DNA of 64,000 nt from CAZMYM01 sp964620325 (GTDB lineage: Bacteria > Bipolaricaulota > Bipolaricaulia > UBA7950 > UBA9294), in NCBI GenBank assembly GCA_964620325.1, contig CAZUIM010000002.1:1-64000 (forward strand). The letters are read 5' to 3'. A model generated the notes under the pieces. The model made no database searches and was not told where the DNA came from. It worked only from the letters and a program-made list of their open reading frames with translations. Shown piece after piece: positions 1 through 7,391 of this stretch. Position numbers and translations under genes: made by a program. The first letter of the stretch is position 1; each line of letters starts with the position of its first letter.

Positions 1-16
1 CCTGCTCGCTCAACCG

Positions 17-244
17 TCAACCTGTAAACAGTACTGTGAAACTCGACACACTAGACGAGCCAAGTGAGCGTTCTAGTCTCCCACGAAGCGCAGCGCCCAA
101 GTGATCATCCCACAACTGTCCGGCAACGGCCGCGACATCAAACATATGACAAATGAGCGGATGGTAGGCGGCATCCTGACAAGTCTTGCCCCACAGCTGG
201 GTCCACGCGCTGTTCTCTCCGGCGTTGTTGCGGCGGGTGTTCAT
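17..244 (-). pseudogene. Truncated Cas3 HD-domain N-terminus (copy B)
   Basis: A 75-codon frame. Its first half matches the start of type I-E-like Cas3 proteins: a WGKT motif near residue 18, then HPLICHMFDVAAVA and an LWD motif, the zone where Cas3 HD nucleases place their first histidine. The reading frame turns nonsensical after about residue 60 and stops before the HDIGK motif, so it cannot make a nuclease. Its ATG overlaps the stop of the neighbouring fragment (ATGA). I infer a relic of a lost CRISPR-Cas locus; the rest may lie outside the window. Confidence 0.5.
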
Positions 245-528
245 ACTAGTGGGAAGCCCCTTGGGTCGAGCTCTCGATAATCATCTTCGTCGGAAACAGC
301 CTCTCGTGAGAACTCAACGACCTGATACTGGAAGGTGGCATCTGCCTTTCCAATATCGTGGAGCCCGACTACGAATGCGATTGCCAAGGGTTGCCAGCCA
401 TTGTCAATTGCTGGCGAAGGCAACGCCAATGAGACTGCGGCAGAGTCCAACAAGTGCTTCCACAGCGGGTGTCGTGGGTTGCTCTTGGCCCAGAGTGCCA
501 GCGCCCCGGACTCCTGACTGATGCTCAT
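241..528 (-). pseudogene. Truncated Cas3 HD-domain fragment (copy A)
   Basis: A 95-codon frame beginning MSISQESGALALWAKS, then HPLWKHLLDSAAVSLAL and, near residue 55, GLHDIGKADATFQYQ. HDIGK followed by an FQY motif is the signature of the Cas3'' HD nuclease. A normal Cas3 continues through the rest of HD and a DExD/H helicase of several hundred residues. Here the frame ends about 25 residues after HDIGK, and the next frame restarts with a second Cas3-like N-terminus. It reads as a decayed duplication. No helicase motifs, other cas genes or repeats are visible here. Confidence 0.55.
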
Positions 529-1223
529 GGCCGCCTTCTATTGAGCAGTGTAGTCGAACACATGATTCCTCCCGCGATGGTTCTCAATGTGTGAATAGCA
601 GAGAACAAGCACCTGCCATCATGACACTTCACTCATCACAGTTCGATCATACAATCATAAGGAGATACCTTGAAGCCCCGGAGAGTACAAGACCAGCTCT
701 ACTGGAGAAATGGAGGATCGGTTCATGCGGAACTGACATCACCGGGAAACCGAGAGAGGATGCTCGCGTCGAGCAGCTTGTTCCGGAAAACGCATTCACG
801 TCGCGATTCGCGCGAGTCCTGTGAACGCGATGCCTCGGAGAAAGACGTCGCAGACGAGTTGCGACGCCACAAGAGCAGTGACAAAGGCAAGCGGAGCTGA
901 CGAACTCTACACCAGGGCTTGGTTTGAAACCAGTCCACGAAGGCGTGCCCGCGAGGACTCGAACCAAACATCTGGTAGCGCGGCGCGAGGGGAGACGGTC
1001 TACGGCCAAGAAAGGGATTTGTCGAAGGCGATCAGCTGGGTTCTCCAATCGTTCACCTCGGCTCCACCAGAGATGACGAATCGAATGACCGGGGACACTC
1101 TGTCCCCGGTCCTCTCATTCGCCACCGAAAGAGGATCGCGTCCGAGCTTTTGGGAGTGAATGGACTGCCGATGAACCTGCCGTTCGACTCGCGCATGAAC
1201 CCGCTTGCCGGAGGCCTCAGCGC
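529..1223. other. Non-coding stretch, no supported gene
   Basis: About 700 bases between the Cas3 relics and the end of the beta-helix lipoprotein gene. Several short frames exist on both strands, but they are arginine/serine-rich, lack ribosome sites and do not resemble protein families. The only clear structure is the hairpin at 1083-1120. A CCACCA-ended stretch near 1060 and a GTTCGA-containing stretch near 960 look tRNA-like at first glance but do not fold as tRNAs. Confidence 0.6.
1083..1120. repeat. REP-like palindromic hairpin
   Basis: Perfect 11-bp inverted repeat GACCGGGGACA / TGTCCCCGGTC with a 3-base CTC loop, flanked by a further GAAT / ATTC pair after a short bulge. GC-rich GGGGACA...TGTCCCC palindromes of this kind are common as REP elements or ends of IS200/REP-transposase elements, but no transposase is present. 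It could also be a bidirectional terminator remnant. Confidence 0.6.
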
Positions 1224-2216
1224 CTACTCGTAGACGACATCGAGCAGCCCGTTGGAGGAGAAAGCGTTCCGTTCCAGAATCACCCGGCAGGTGTAGCCGA
1301 CGTGGATCGCACCGCCCGCCTCCATCGCGCTGGCCCGATTTCGCTCGAAGATGCAGTTCTCAACGCGAAGCGGGATCGCATCCTCGAAAACGTGCGTCGT
1401 CGCCCGAACGGCGATGCCACCGCCTGCGTCGGCGGTGTTACCGGAGAACGTGCATTCCCGGAACGTCGGAAACACTCGGTCTCCTTCGCGGTAGACGGCG
1501 CCGCCGTCGACGTCCGCGCGGTTGTCGGTGAAGGTGCAGTTCGAGAAGCGTGCCGGGGATTCGATCATGCAGATCGCTCCCCCACTGAAGCCCGAGTGGC
1601 CCTCGAACGAGCATCCGGTCACCTCGGCCGCAACGGACATCAGCCTCAACGCGCCCCCCGCGCTCGCTTCATCTCCGCCGCCTTCGAATGCGACCTCCTC
1701 GAGCGTGACGCCGTCCGCGGTCACCAGAATCGCCGGGGCCGCGCCGGCGCTGATCAGCGTGCATGGCCCGCGAAGCGTGATTGCCTTGTCGATCACGGTG
1801 TTGCCGACATGCTCTCCATCGATCATAAGCATGTCTCCCGGTTCCGCATCATCGACTGCGAGCTGGATGAATTCGGGGGGCAATCGCCGATTCACGCTGA
1901 GGTAGATATCGCGGTGGACGGAGACGACTTGACGATCGAACGCGGGGACGCCATCGACGCTGACGGCCTTGAGATCGATCGTGTACTCGCCGGGCGACGT
2001 ATACGCGTGTGTCACCCGTGCCCCCTCGGCCGTCTCGCCGTCTCCGAAGTGCCAACCGTAGCTGACCCATCCTTCCGGAGCGACGACCGAAACGCTCGCC
2101 GCGGTCAGAATCTCGAGCGTGAACGAGATCGTCGGAGGCTGAGAGAGCGGCAGACATCCGGAGATGCTCGCCAGTGAGATGACCACGCAAAGGTAAATCG
2201 ATCTGCGAGTACCCAT
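1224..2216 (-). CDS. PKD-domain, right-handed beta-helix lipoprotein
   Basis: A 330-residue exported lipoprotein. The N-terminus has a hydrophobic signal ending LASISGC, a lipobox with the cysteine at residue 21. Residues 30-100 form a PKD-like domain, recognisable by WHFGDGETAEG and the following THAYTSPGEYTI. From about residue 115 the protein turns into a right-handed beta-helix of the pectate-lyase/NosD type, with rungs of the kind GGAIxxxxS..FxNCTFTDN.ADxDGGA repeated every 25-30 residues. Such proteins bind or modify polysaccharide at the cell surface; no catalytic residues are evident, so the role is unknown. It is divergent from the next lipoprotein gene. A TATACT -10 box sits only 8 bases before the ATG. 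Confidence 0.8.
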   Translation of the reverse strand: MGTRRSIYLCVVISLASISGCLPLSQPPTISFTLEILTAASVSVVAPEGWVSYGWHFGDGETAEGARVTHAYTSPGEYTIDLKAVSVDGVPAFDRQVVSVHRDIYLSVNRRLPPEFIQLAVDDAEPGDMLMIDGEHVGNTVIDKAITLRGPCTLISAGAAPAILVTADGVTLEEVAFEGGGDEASAGGALRLMSVAAEVTGCSFEGHSGFSGGAICMIESPARFSNCTFTDNRADVDGGAVYREGDRVFPTFRECTFSGNTADAGGGIAVRATTHVFEDAIPLRVENCIFERNRASAMEAGGAIHVGYTCRVILERNAFSSNGLLDVVYE

Positions 2217-2224
2217 CGACCTGC

Positions 2225-2254
2225 AGTATACCAGCAGGATGAATCCGCAGTCGA
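2225..2254 (-). promoter_or_regulatory. Candidate promoter for the beta-helix lipoprotein
   Basis: Reading on the minus strand, TCGACT, an 18-base spacer and TATACT. The -10 box ends 8 bases before the ATG at 2216, so transcription would start almost on the start codon and give a leaderless or near-leaderless message. Confidence 0.4.
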
Positions 2255-2381
2255 TCGGTGGCGTCTGCGGCAGATTGCGCTCACACTCGAAGAGACGCGG
2301 CGGGGGGCAGCAAGCGGCCCCGCTCTAGGACTCGCCATCTCGAATGCGGTAGACTGGTCGAGAGAGGTGTGACGAACAATC

Positions 2382-3164
2382 ATGAGGCGCTTCTTTCCAG
2401 TCCTGCTCTGTCTCTCTTTCGTCGGTTGTACCCGGTCGATCGCCGACTTCGACGCGCAGATCGTCCCCAACCGAGGCCGCGTCCCGTTCGAAGCCACGAT
2501 CACGGCGACGGACATCGGCAAGAGTTACACGTTCCGTCTGCCCGAGCAGACGATCACGCAGGACGACCCCACGCTCACGGTCATCGTCGACACACTCGAT
2601 TGGGAAGCCACCGTGGAGACCGAGTACGGGGGGAGGGTTTACACAGACCGCGTCCACGCAACCGGGACCAACGCTACGCCGACCATCGACCGAGTGATCG
2701 TCAACGGGATCAAGAACCGCTGGTACTTGACCCCGAAGGAACGGACCCTCCTCGAGTTCGTCGTGTCACCGGAAGCGTCGATCGTCGACGTCGACGTTTG
2801 GGGCTCCGCCTTCGCTCAGCACTACTCGATCTTCATCGCTCCGTACGACGGAACCTACCATGCTGTCTATCTCGGCCGGCGCTACGAGAACGCCTGCATC
2901 GTCTATCCGATGTACTGCAGCATCCCCGGCGAGGAGCTTCCGTACGATCCGACCGGGCTCGAAGAGGGCTATCCGCGGCTCGTCGGGAGAGCGACCAACG
3001 TTTGGAACTTCGGCGGGAGCGGAGACGACGGCGTTGAGGTCCCGGCGCAGACCGGCTACATCCGGGCCGTCGTCGAAGACGCCTTCGGGCGACGCACGAC
3101 GAAGACCTTCGAGATTCCGATCCAAGCGATCGACTATCAGGAGGCCCCACAACCGATGCAGTAG
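2382..3164 (+). CDS. Lipoprotein of unknown function
   Basis: A 260-residue protein starting MRRFFPVLLCLSFVGC, a short type II signal peptide with the lipid-anchored cysteine at residue 16. The mature part is beta-rich with no Cys cluster or recognisable enzyme motif. One segment (about residues 20-75: NRGRVPFEATITATD...) resembles the opening strands of Ig/PKD folds, where extracellular proteins often have a GxxPLxVxF-type strand. It is divergent from the beta-helix lipoprotein and convergent with the ATC-hydrolase-like gene. I do not recognise a specific family; function not assigned. Confidence 0.7.
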   Translation: MRRFFPVLLCLSFVGCTRSIADFDAQIVPNRGRVPFEATITATDIGKSYTFRLPEQTITQDDPTLTVIVDTLDWEATVETEYGGRVYTDRVHATGTNATPTIDRVIVNGIKNRWYLTPKERTLLEFVVSPEASIVDVDVWGSAFAQHYSIFIAPYDGTYHAVYLGRRYENACIVYPMYCSIPGEELPYDPTGLEEGYPRLVGRATNVWNFGGSGDDGVEVPAQTGYIRAVVEDAFGRRTTKTFEIPIQAIDYQEAPQPMQ

Positions 3165-3199
3165 CCGCGTTCCGTAGCGTCCCGGGCAGACGGCCGCAC

Positions 3200-3212
3200 T
3201 CCACCGGACGTC
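3200..3212. repeat. 13-base direct repeat, copy 1
   Basis: TCCACCGGACGTC, found again in the same orientation at 3779-3791. The two copies bracket the ATC-hydrolase-like gene (3215-3754). Confidence 0.6.
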
Positions 3213-3214
3213 AC

Positions 3215-3754
3215 TTACGGCTCGCCTGGCTCGTCCTCCTCGTGCCCAGATTCCGACGGAGAGCCGACGAAGGGAGACGAGCTCATTCGCCAGACGCACT
3301 GCGGATCTCCGTGCATGATCCGACCGCCCCACGCGAAATGGATCTGCGGGTTGAACCCGTTGACAAACGCCCGGTCTCCGTTGCAGAAGACGGCGTACAG
3401 CTCGCGCCGAAGATCGTCCGGGATGTCGAGCTGTTCGTAGGTTTCGCGGATGAAGCATCGGTCTCCGCGGACCGTAAACGTGTTGCCGTCCCACGCGTTG
3501 CCCTCGTCGGACGGCGGATACAGGCCCTCCCACACGTCCCTGAGCGCCGACAGGTCGTTGGCACCGTATGCCTCCGCCAGCTTCCGTCCGAGCCGCTTGC
3601 CCGCTCGCTCAGTGGCGTCGGCTCCGATGTCGCGCGCAACCTCCCGACCGTAGCGCGCCTCGATCTCTTCCCACATGGCGAGGAAGATCACCGCTTCCCA
3701 ACGAAAGCCGGCTCCCTCAGCAAGGTCTTTCCACGCCTCGCGATTCGTGCTCAT
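3215..3754 (-). CDS. L-2-amino-thiazoline-4-carboxylate hydrolase-like protein
   Basis: A 179-residue soluble protein. The central and C-terminal parts carry the family signature FCNGDRAFVNGFNPQIHF...GGRIMHGDPQCVWRM (about residues 120-158). The GDP.C motif is the core of the ATC hydrolase family, whose founder opens the ring of 2-aminothiazoline-4-carboxylate on the way to L-cysteine in pseudomonads. Many family members act on unknown substrates. The acidic, Ser/Gly-rich last 20 residues look like a disordered tail. It is the last gene of the long minus-strand operon, 57 bases after the kdgK stop, and is bracketed by a 13-base direct repeat. The link to cyclic thio-amino acids is inference. 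Confidence 0.65.
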   Translation of the reverse strand: MSTNREAWKDLAEGAGFRWEAVIFLAMWEEIEARYGREVARDIGADATERAGKRLGRKLAEAYGANDLSALRDVWEGLYPPSDEGNAWDGNTFTVRGDRCFIRETYEQLDIPDDLRRELYAVFCNGDRAFVNGFNPQIHFAWGGRIMHGDPQCVWRMSSSPFVGSPSESGHEEDEPGEP

Positions 3755-3778
3755 GTGCGTCCTTTCCTCATGCGCCGA

Positions 3779-3791
3779 TCCACCGGACGTC
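3779..3791. repeat. 13-base direct repeat, copy 2
   Basis: TCCACCGGACGTC, identical to 3200-3212. It sits between the start of the ATC-hydrolase-like gene and the end of kdgK. Confidence 0.6.
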
Positions 3792-3811
3792 GGGAGAACA
3801 CCTCACGGGCG

Positions 3812-4804
3812 CTACCGCACGATGCGCAGCCCGCCACCCTCGAGGACTCGTTCGACTTCTTCGCGCGTCGCCCAGTTCAAGTCACCGGGAAGCGTCTGTT
3901 TGAGCGCCGACATCCCCACGCCGTAGCGAACCGCCTTCTGCACGCCTTCCGTCAGATAGCCGTAGACGAATCCTCCGACGAACGAGTCGCCCGAGCCAAC
4001 GCGATCGACCACTTCGACGTCGAAGGTAGGCGCGCGATGGATCGTTCCCGATGACGACTCGTAAGCGATCGCTGTCCAGACATTTCTCCACACCGAAGGA
4101 TTCTCCCGCAGCGTGATCGCCACAACATCAAGATCGAACGTGTCGGCGAGGCGTTTGGCGACGTCACCGTAGTTTGATTCCGCGATGCCGAAGACCCTCT
4201 TCGTGTCCTCCTCGGTGGCGAAGAGGATATCGGTCGCCTCGACAATCTCCGACATCACTCTGCGGGCGTCCTCTTGCGACCAGAGGCGTGCCCGGTAGTT
4301 GAGATCCACACAGACTCTGACGCCCGCGTCACGCGCCGACCGGACCGCCTCGATCGTCGCATCGGAGGCCGAAGACGATAGCGCGGGCGTGATGCCCGAG
4401 ACATAGAACAGCTTTGCGCCGTCGAAGACGGAGACCCAGTCGATTTCTCCCGGCTGCACGCGGGAGATTGCAGAATCGCGACGATCGTAAAGAACGGAGT
4501 TCGCTCGAGGGGAGGCGCCGAACTCGACGAAGTATGTCCCGATGCGGTCCTCCTCGGTCCATACGATGCGATCGGTCTCGACCCCGTGCTCGCGAGCCTT
4601 GTTCTCGATCATTCGCCCGAGCGGGTTTCGCGTCAGCCTCGTAACGTACGAGACGCGCAATCCCAGCCGGCACGCTGCCACGGCGGCGTTCAGCTCCGAG
4701 CCGCCCACCCGCACGTCGAGGGACGTGGTCTGTTCGAGGCGCTCACAGCGTGGCGGAGACAGGCGAATCATCGTCTCGCCGAACGTCACCAGTTCCGGTT
4801 TCAC
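3812..4804 (-). CDS. kdgK: 2-dehydro-3-deoxygluconate kinase (PfkB family)
   Basis: A 330-residue ribokinase-family enzyme that phosphorylates 2-keto-3-deoxygluconate to KDPG. Seen: the N-terminal start VTFGETMIRLSPP, the substrate-site VGGSELNAAVAACRLG near residue 33, and the second PfkB signature DRVGSGDSFVGGFVYG at about 267-282, with the catalytic aspartate of GSGD at residue 273. The start is GTG at 4804, overlapping the stop of the upstream aldolase as GTGA, so the two are translationally coupled. KDG kinase and KDPG aldolase together form the lower Entner-Doudoroff route. No dehydrogenase, dehydratase or sugar transporter accompanies them, so the source of KDG is not visible. Confidence 0.9.
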   Translation of the reverse strand: MKPELVTFGETMIRLSPPRCERLEQTTSLDVRVGGSELNAAVAACRLGLRVSYVTRLTRNPLGRMIENKAREHGVETDRIVWTEEDRIGTYFVEFGASPRANSVLYDRRDSAISRVQPGEIDWVSVFDGAKLFYVSGITPALSSSASDATIEAVRSARDAGVRVCVDLNYRARLWSQEDARRVMSEIVEATDILFATEEDTKRVFGIAESNYGDVAKRLADTFDLDVVAITLRENPSVWRNVWTAIAYESSSGTIHRAPTFDVEVVDRVGSGDSFVGGFVYGYLTEGVQKAVRYGVGMSALKQTLPGDLNWATREEVERVLEGGGLRIVR

Positions 4805-5454
4805 GTCTCCACCCCCCTCTTCGCATCGCTCACAGCCGCCACGAGCGATCGGGCCCGCTCGGTCAGAACCTCGAACCGCCCGTCACGCACGGCCGACCTG
4901 TCCACCAACCATCCTCCGGCGCAGACCATCGCCGCCCCGGCGTGGATGAAGTCCGCCGCAGTCTGATCGGTGACTCCGCCGGTGGGTACAAGCGGGATTT
5001 GCGGCAGGGGGCCCCGTACGGCCTTCAGGTACTCGGCTCCGAGGACACTCGCCGGGAAGATCTTGACCATATCGGCGCCCGCTTCCCACGCCGTGAGGAT
5101 CTCGGTCGGCGTCATCGCACCGGCGATCACTGGCACCCCGTATCTGCGGCCCATCTCGATCACGTCCAACTCGACCGTCGGGGTGATCAGAAACTCCGCG
5201 CCCGAAAGAATCGCCTGCCGCGCGGTCGGGCCATCGAGCACCGTACCTGCCCCCATGATCACGTCGTTCGATTCTCTGGATACCCGTTCGATCGCGCACA
5301 AGGCGCCAGGGCAGGTCATCGTGATCTCGACGCACTCGAGTCCTCCACAGTGCAGGGCCTCCACCGCCCGCACCAACGCCTCCTTGTCTTCAATCCGGAC
5401 GATGCCGAGCACAGCGCTCGAGCACAGCCGTTCGATGATCGTTGTCTTGGTCAT
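4801..5454 (-). CDS. eda: KDPG / 2-keto-4-hydroxyglutarate aldolase
   Basis: A 217-residue class I aldolase of the Eda family. The catalytic glutamate (E43, in CVEITMTCP) and the Schiff-base lysine (K131, in DMVKIFPAS) are both present, with GAGTVLD near residue 68 and PTGGVT near 162. It splits 2-keto-3-deoxy-6-phosphogluconate into pyruvate and glyceraldehyde 3-phosphate; family members also cleave 4-hydroxy-2-oxoglutarate, which would fit the amino-acid setting. The ATG at 5454 is chosen because an AGGAGG site lies just upstream; the longer open frame has no such site. It is coupled to kdgK by a 4-base overlap and lies 38 bases after the second AOR gene. Confidence 0.9.
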   Translation of the reverse strand: MTKTTIIERLCSSAVLGIVRIEDKEALVRAVEALHCGGLECVEITMTCPGALCAIERVSRESNDVIMGAGTVLDGPTARQAILSGAEFLITPTVELDVIEMGRRYGVPVIAGAMTPTEILTAWEAGADMVKIFPASVLGAEYLKAVRGPLPQIPLVPTGGVTDQTAADFIHAGAAMVCAGGWLVDRSAVRDGRFEVLTERARSLVAAVSDAKRGVET

Positions 5455-5492
5455 CGAGCCTCCTTTCTCCTTCCGGATGGCCAATAGGCCAC

Positions 5493-7391
5493 TCACTCCA
5501 TTCCGCCGGTCGAGTCGTTCCCTCTCCTCGGACCACGGGCCAGCCAAGCGAATTCCTTCAGTCCCACGTCCTCCAGACAGGCCCGGTCCGGGGCGCCATC
5601 CTCGATACCCCACTGATGAAGCGCGTAGTACCGGTCAAGCATCCGGTCCCACTGCGACCGATCCAGGATGGCTCCTCCCTCGAGGCTCTCCGTCTGCAGT
5701 CGCGGCGGGGGGATGTCGTCTCCACGAGTGAATCCGGCGACGTGGAGGTTGTACAGCTTGCCCAGTGTGTGGATCTGTTCTCCGAGTCGGTTGAGACATC
5801 TCGATGTCCAACGCCCCCCCACCGCGGCGATCAGTGCGCTCGCGAGATCGTCGAACGATGGCAGAATGGGATCGGTCCAAGCACTGATCGAGTAGCACAT
5901 CCCCACGCTGTCGAGAACGGCGTGGAGACGCTCGTAGAAGACGACGATTTCTGGCTTGCCTTCGTAGCTCTCTGCGTCCAGTGGGGAACGTCCGACGCCC
6001 GCCATATGGGCGATTTCGCCCGGGATCATGCCCGAGAGCTCGATCACCGGTGCACCACGCGTGTGCGTGCCTCCGCGCTCGGAGACCATCACACCCAGGG
6101 CCCAGCCCTTGTAGGGCCGCAGGATCTCCTCGAGCTCCTGCCCCTTGACGCTGATTGCGTAGCGTTCGCTCCCCCGCCCCAGCCTCCTGGCGGCCCGGAC
6201 GCATCCGTCGGCCAGGAGATTCCCAATCCCTTTCCGACGGGCGATCATCTCTATGAGGGTCAACACCCCGTCGCCGTTCCCCCACGACAGTTCCGGTGCA
6301 GAGTGATCGTTCACACGCAACGCGCCTCGCTGGACCGCTTCCATCGCCCAAGCGATGACCCCCGAGGTGTTGTCGATATCCAGCCCCAGTCGATTGCACG
6401 CCCCGTGAGCCGCGATGATCGCTGCGGGGTCGAAGATTCCCAGTCTCGCACCGAAATCGGTCACCGTGTTCGCGTGCAGCCCCGAGGATCGGGCGCCCGC
6501 AAACGGCCCCGACTCGACTCGGTATTCCCGCCCGCAATCGACCGGACAGCCCGGACACCCGTACGCTTCGACGAAGAACGGCGTGAATCGCTCACAGACC
6601 ACGGCGCGCCGCTCGTCCTCACTCAGGACCCCTCGTTGAAAGTTGCAGACCGGCTCGTAAGCGACCGGCGACAATTCGATCGTGCCGTATTGGCGCACTC
6701 GATCTTGAGATGAGCGACCGATCCGTGCGACCACGTCGGCCGCTACGTCATGAAGCCTGTCGGCGTCGCGAACGCGCAGGCCGTCTCCCTTGGGGACGAC
6801 GACCGCCTTGAGTCGCTTTCTGCCCATCAACGCCCCCAGCGCGCAGCGCCCCGCGGCTTTCCGTCCGTCGAAGATCACAGCGGCGGCCATCACGCCGTGC
6901 TCTCCTGCCGGACCGATGATCGCGGTGGAGACCTCCGGACCCTCTTGCGCTCGCAACCATGCATCCGCCGCGTCGACCGTCTCTCCCCAGATCGCCCGGG
7001 CATCTTTCCGTTCCGCCACGCCGTCGCGAAGCACAAGGTACGAAGGCATCGATGCGATGCCGTGGACGACGAGTTGCTCGAATCCCGCGCTACGCATGGC
7101 GGCCGCGAACGGCCCCCCAGCACTCGCCGAGCCTAGCCCGCCGGTCAGCGGACTGGGACCCGCCAGGTTGACGCGAGACGCCCCGGGGTAGCCGATGCCG
7201 ACCAACGGGCCGGTCGCGAACAGCAGAACATCGCGGGCGGCGTCCGGATTCACCTTGAGCAGCCGAAGCAGGTGCGCGTGGTTCTCGCCCCGCCCGCCGA
7301 GGAACGTCGGCGTCAGCCGTTCATACACAATGCGGCCGTCGGTGAGGTCCACCGAGGCTCGGACGAACTCCGACGCGCTACGCGAGATCAT
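5493..7391 (-). CDS. Divergent aldehyde:ferredoxin oxidoreductase family protein
   Basis: A 632-residue member of the tungsten/molybdenum-bispterin AOR family. The N-terminal domain shows FLGGRGENHAHLL, GPSPLTGGLGSAS and IIGPAGEHGV. The [4Fe-4S] ligands C279-x2-C282-x3-C286 and a later cysteine in SVGMCYS are present. Unlike the other AOR in this operon it lacks the GPEYE motif after the cluster, having GLHANT at 304-309 instead. Substrate use or chemistry may therefore differ from classic aldehyde oxidation. The ATG at 7391 overlaps the end of the decarboxylase gene by 14 bases and has a GAGGGGG ribosome site. It probably acts on an acid or aldehyde produced by the neighbouring PLP enzymes; that is inference. 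Confidence 0.82.
   Translation of the reverse strand: MISRSASEFVRASVDLTDGRIVYERLTPTFLGGRGENHAHLLRLLKVNPDAARDVLLFATGPLVGIGYPGASRVNLAGPSPLTGGLGSASAGGPFAAAMRSAGFEQLVVHGIASMPSYLVLRDGVAERKDARAIWGETVDAADAWLRAQEGPEVSTAIIGPAGEHGVMAAAVIFDGRKAAGRCALGALMGRKRLKAVVVPKGDGLRVRDADRLHDVAADVVARIGRSSQDRVRQYGTIELSPVAYEPVCNFQRGVLSEDERRAVVCERFTPFFVEAYGCPGCPVDCGREYRVESGPFAGARSSGLHANTVTDFGARLGIFDPAAIIAAHGACNRLGLDIDNTSGVIAWAMEAVQRGALRVNDHSAPELSWGNGDGVLTLIEMIARRKGIGNLLADGCVRAARRLGRGSERYAISVKGQELEEILRPYKGWALGVMVSERGGTHTRGAPVIELSGMIPGEIAHMAGVGRSPLDAESYEGKPEIVVFYERLHAVLDSVGMCYSISAWTDPILPSFDDLASALIAAVGGRWTSRCLNRLGEQIHTLGKLYNLHVAGFTRGDDIPPPRLQTESLEGGAILDRSQWDRMLDRYYALHQWGIEDGAPDRACLEDVGLKEFAWLARGPRRGNDSTGGME

Noticed and set aside
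930..990. Possible tRNA 3' part (GTTCGAGTCC) on the minus strand
   Set aside because: The T-stem does not pair and no matching acceptor 5' strand lies within tRNA distance.
893..1071. GGAGCTG...CGGCTCCACCA pair that resembles a tRNA/tmRNA acceptor ending in CCA
   Set aside because: Seven bases pair, but no T-arm, D-arm or tag-like open frame with a stop fits; most likely chance.
1..1223. CRISPR array
   Set aside because: No repeated unit of 25-40 bases with regular spacing was seen near the Cas3 relics or elsewhere in the window.
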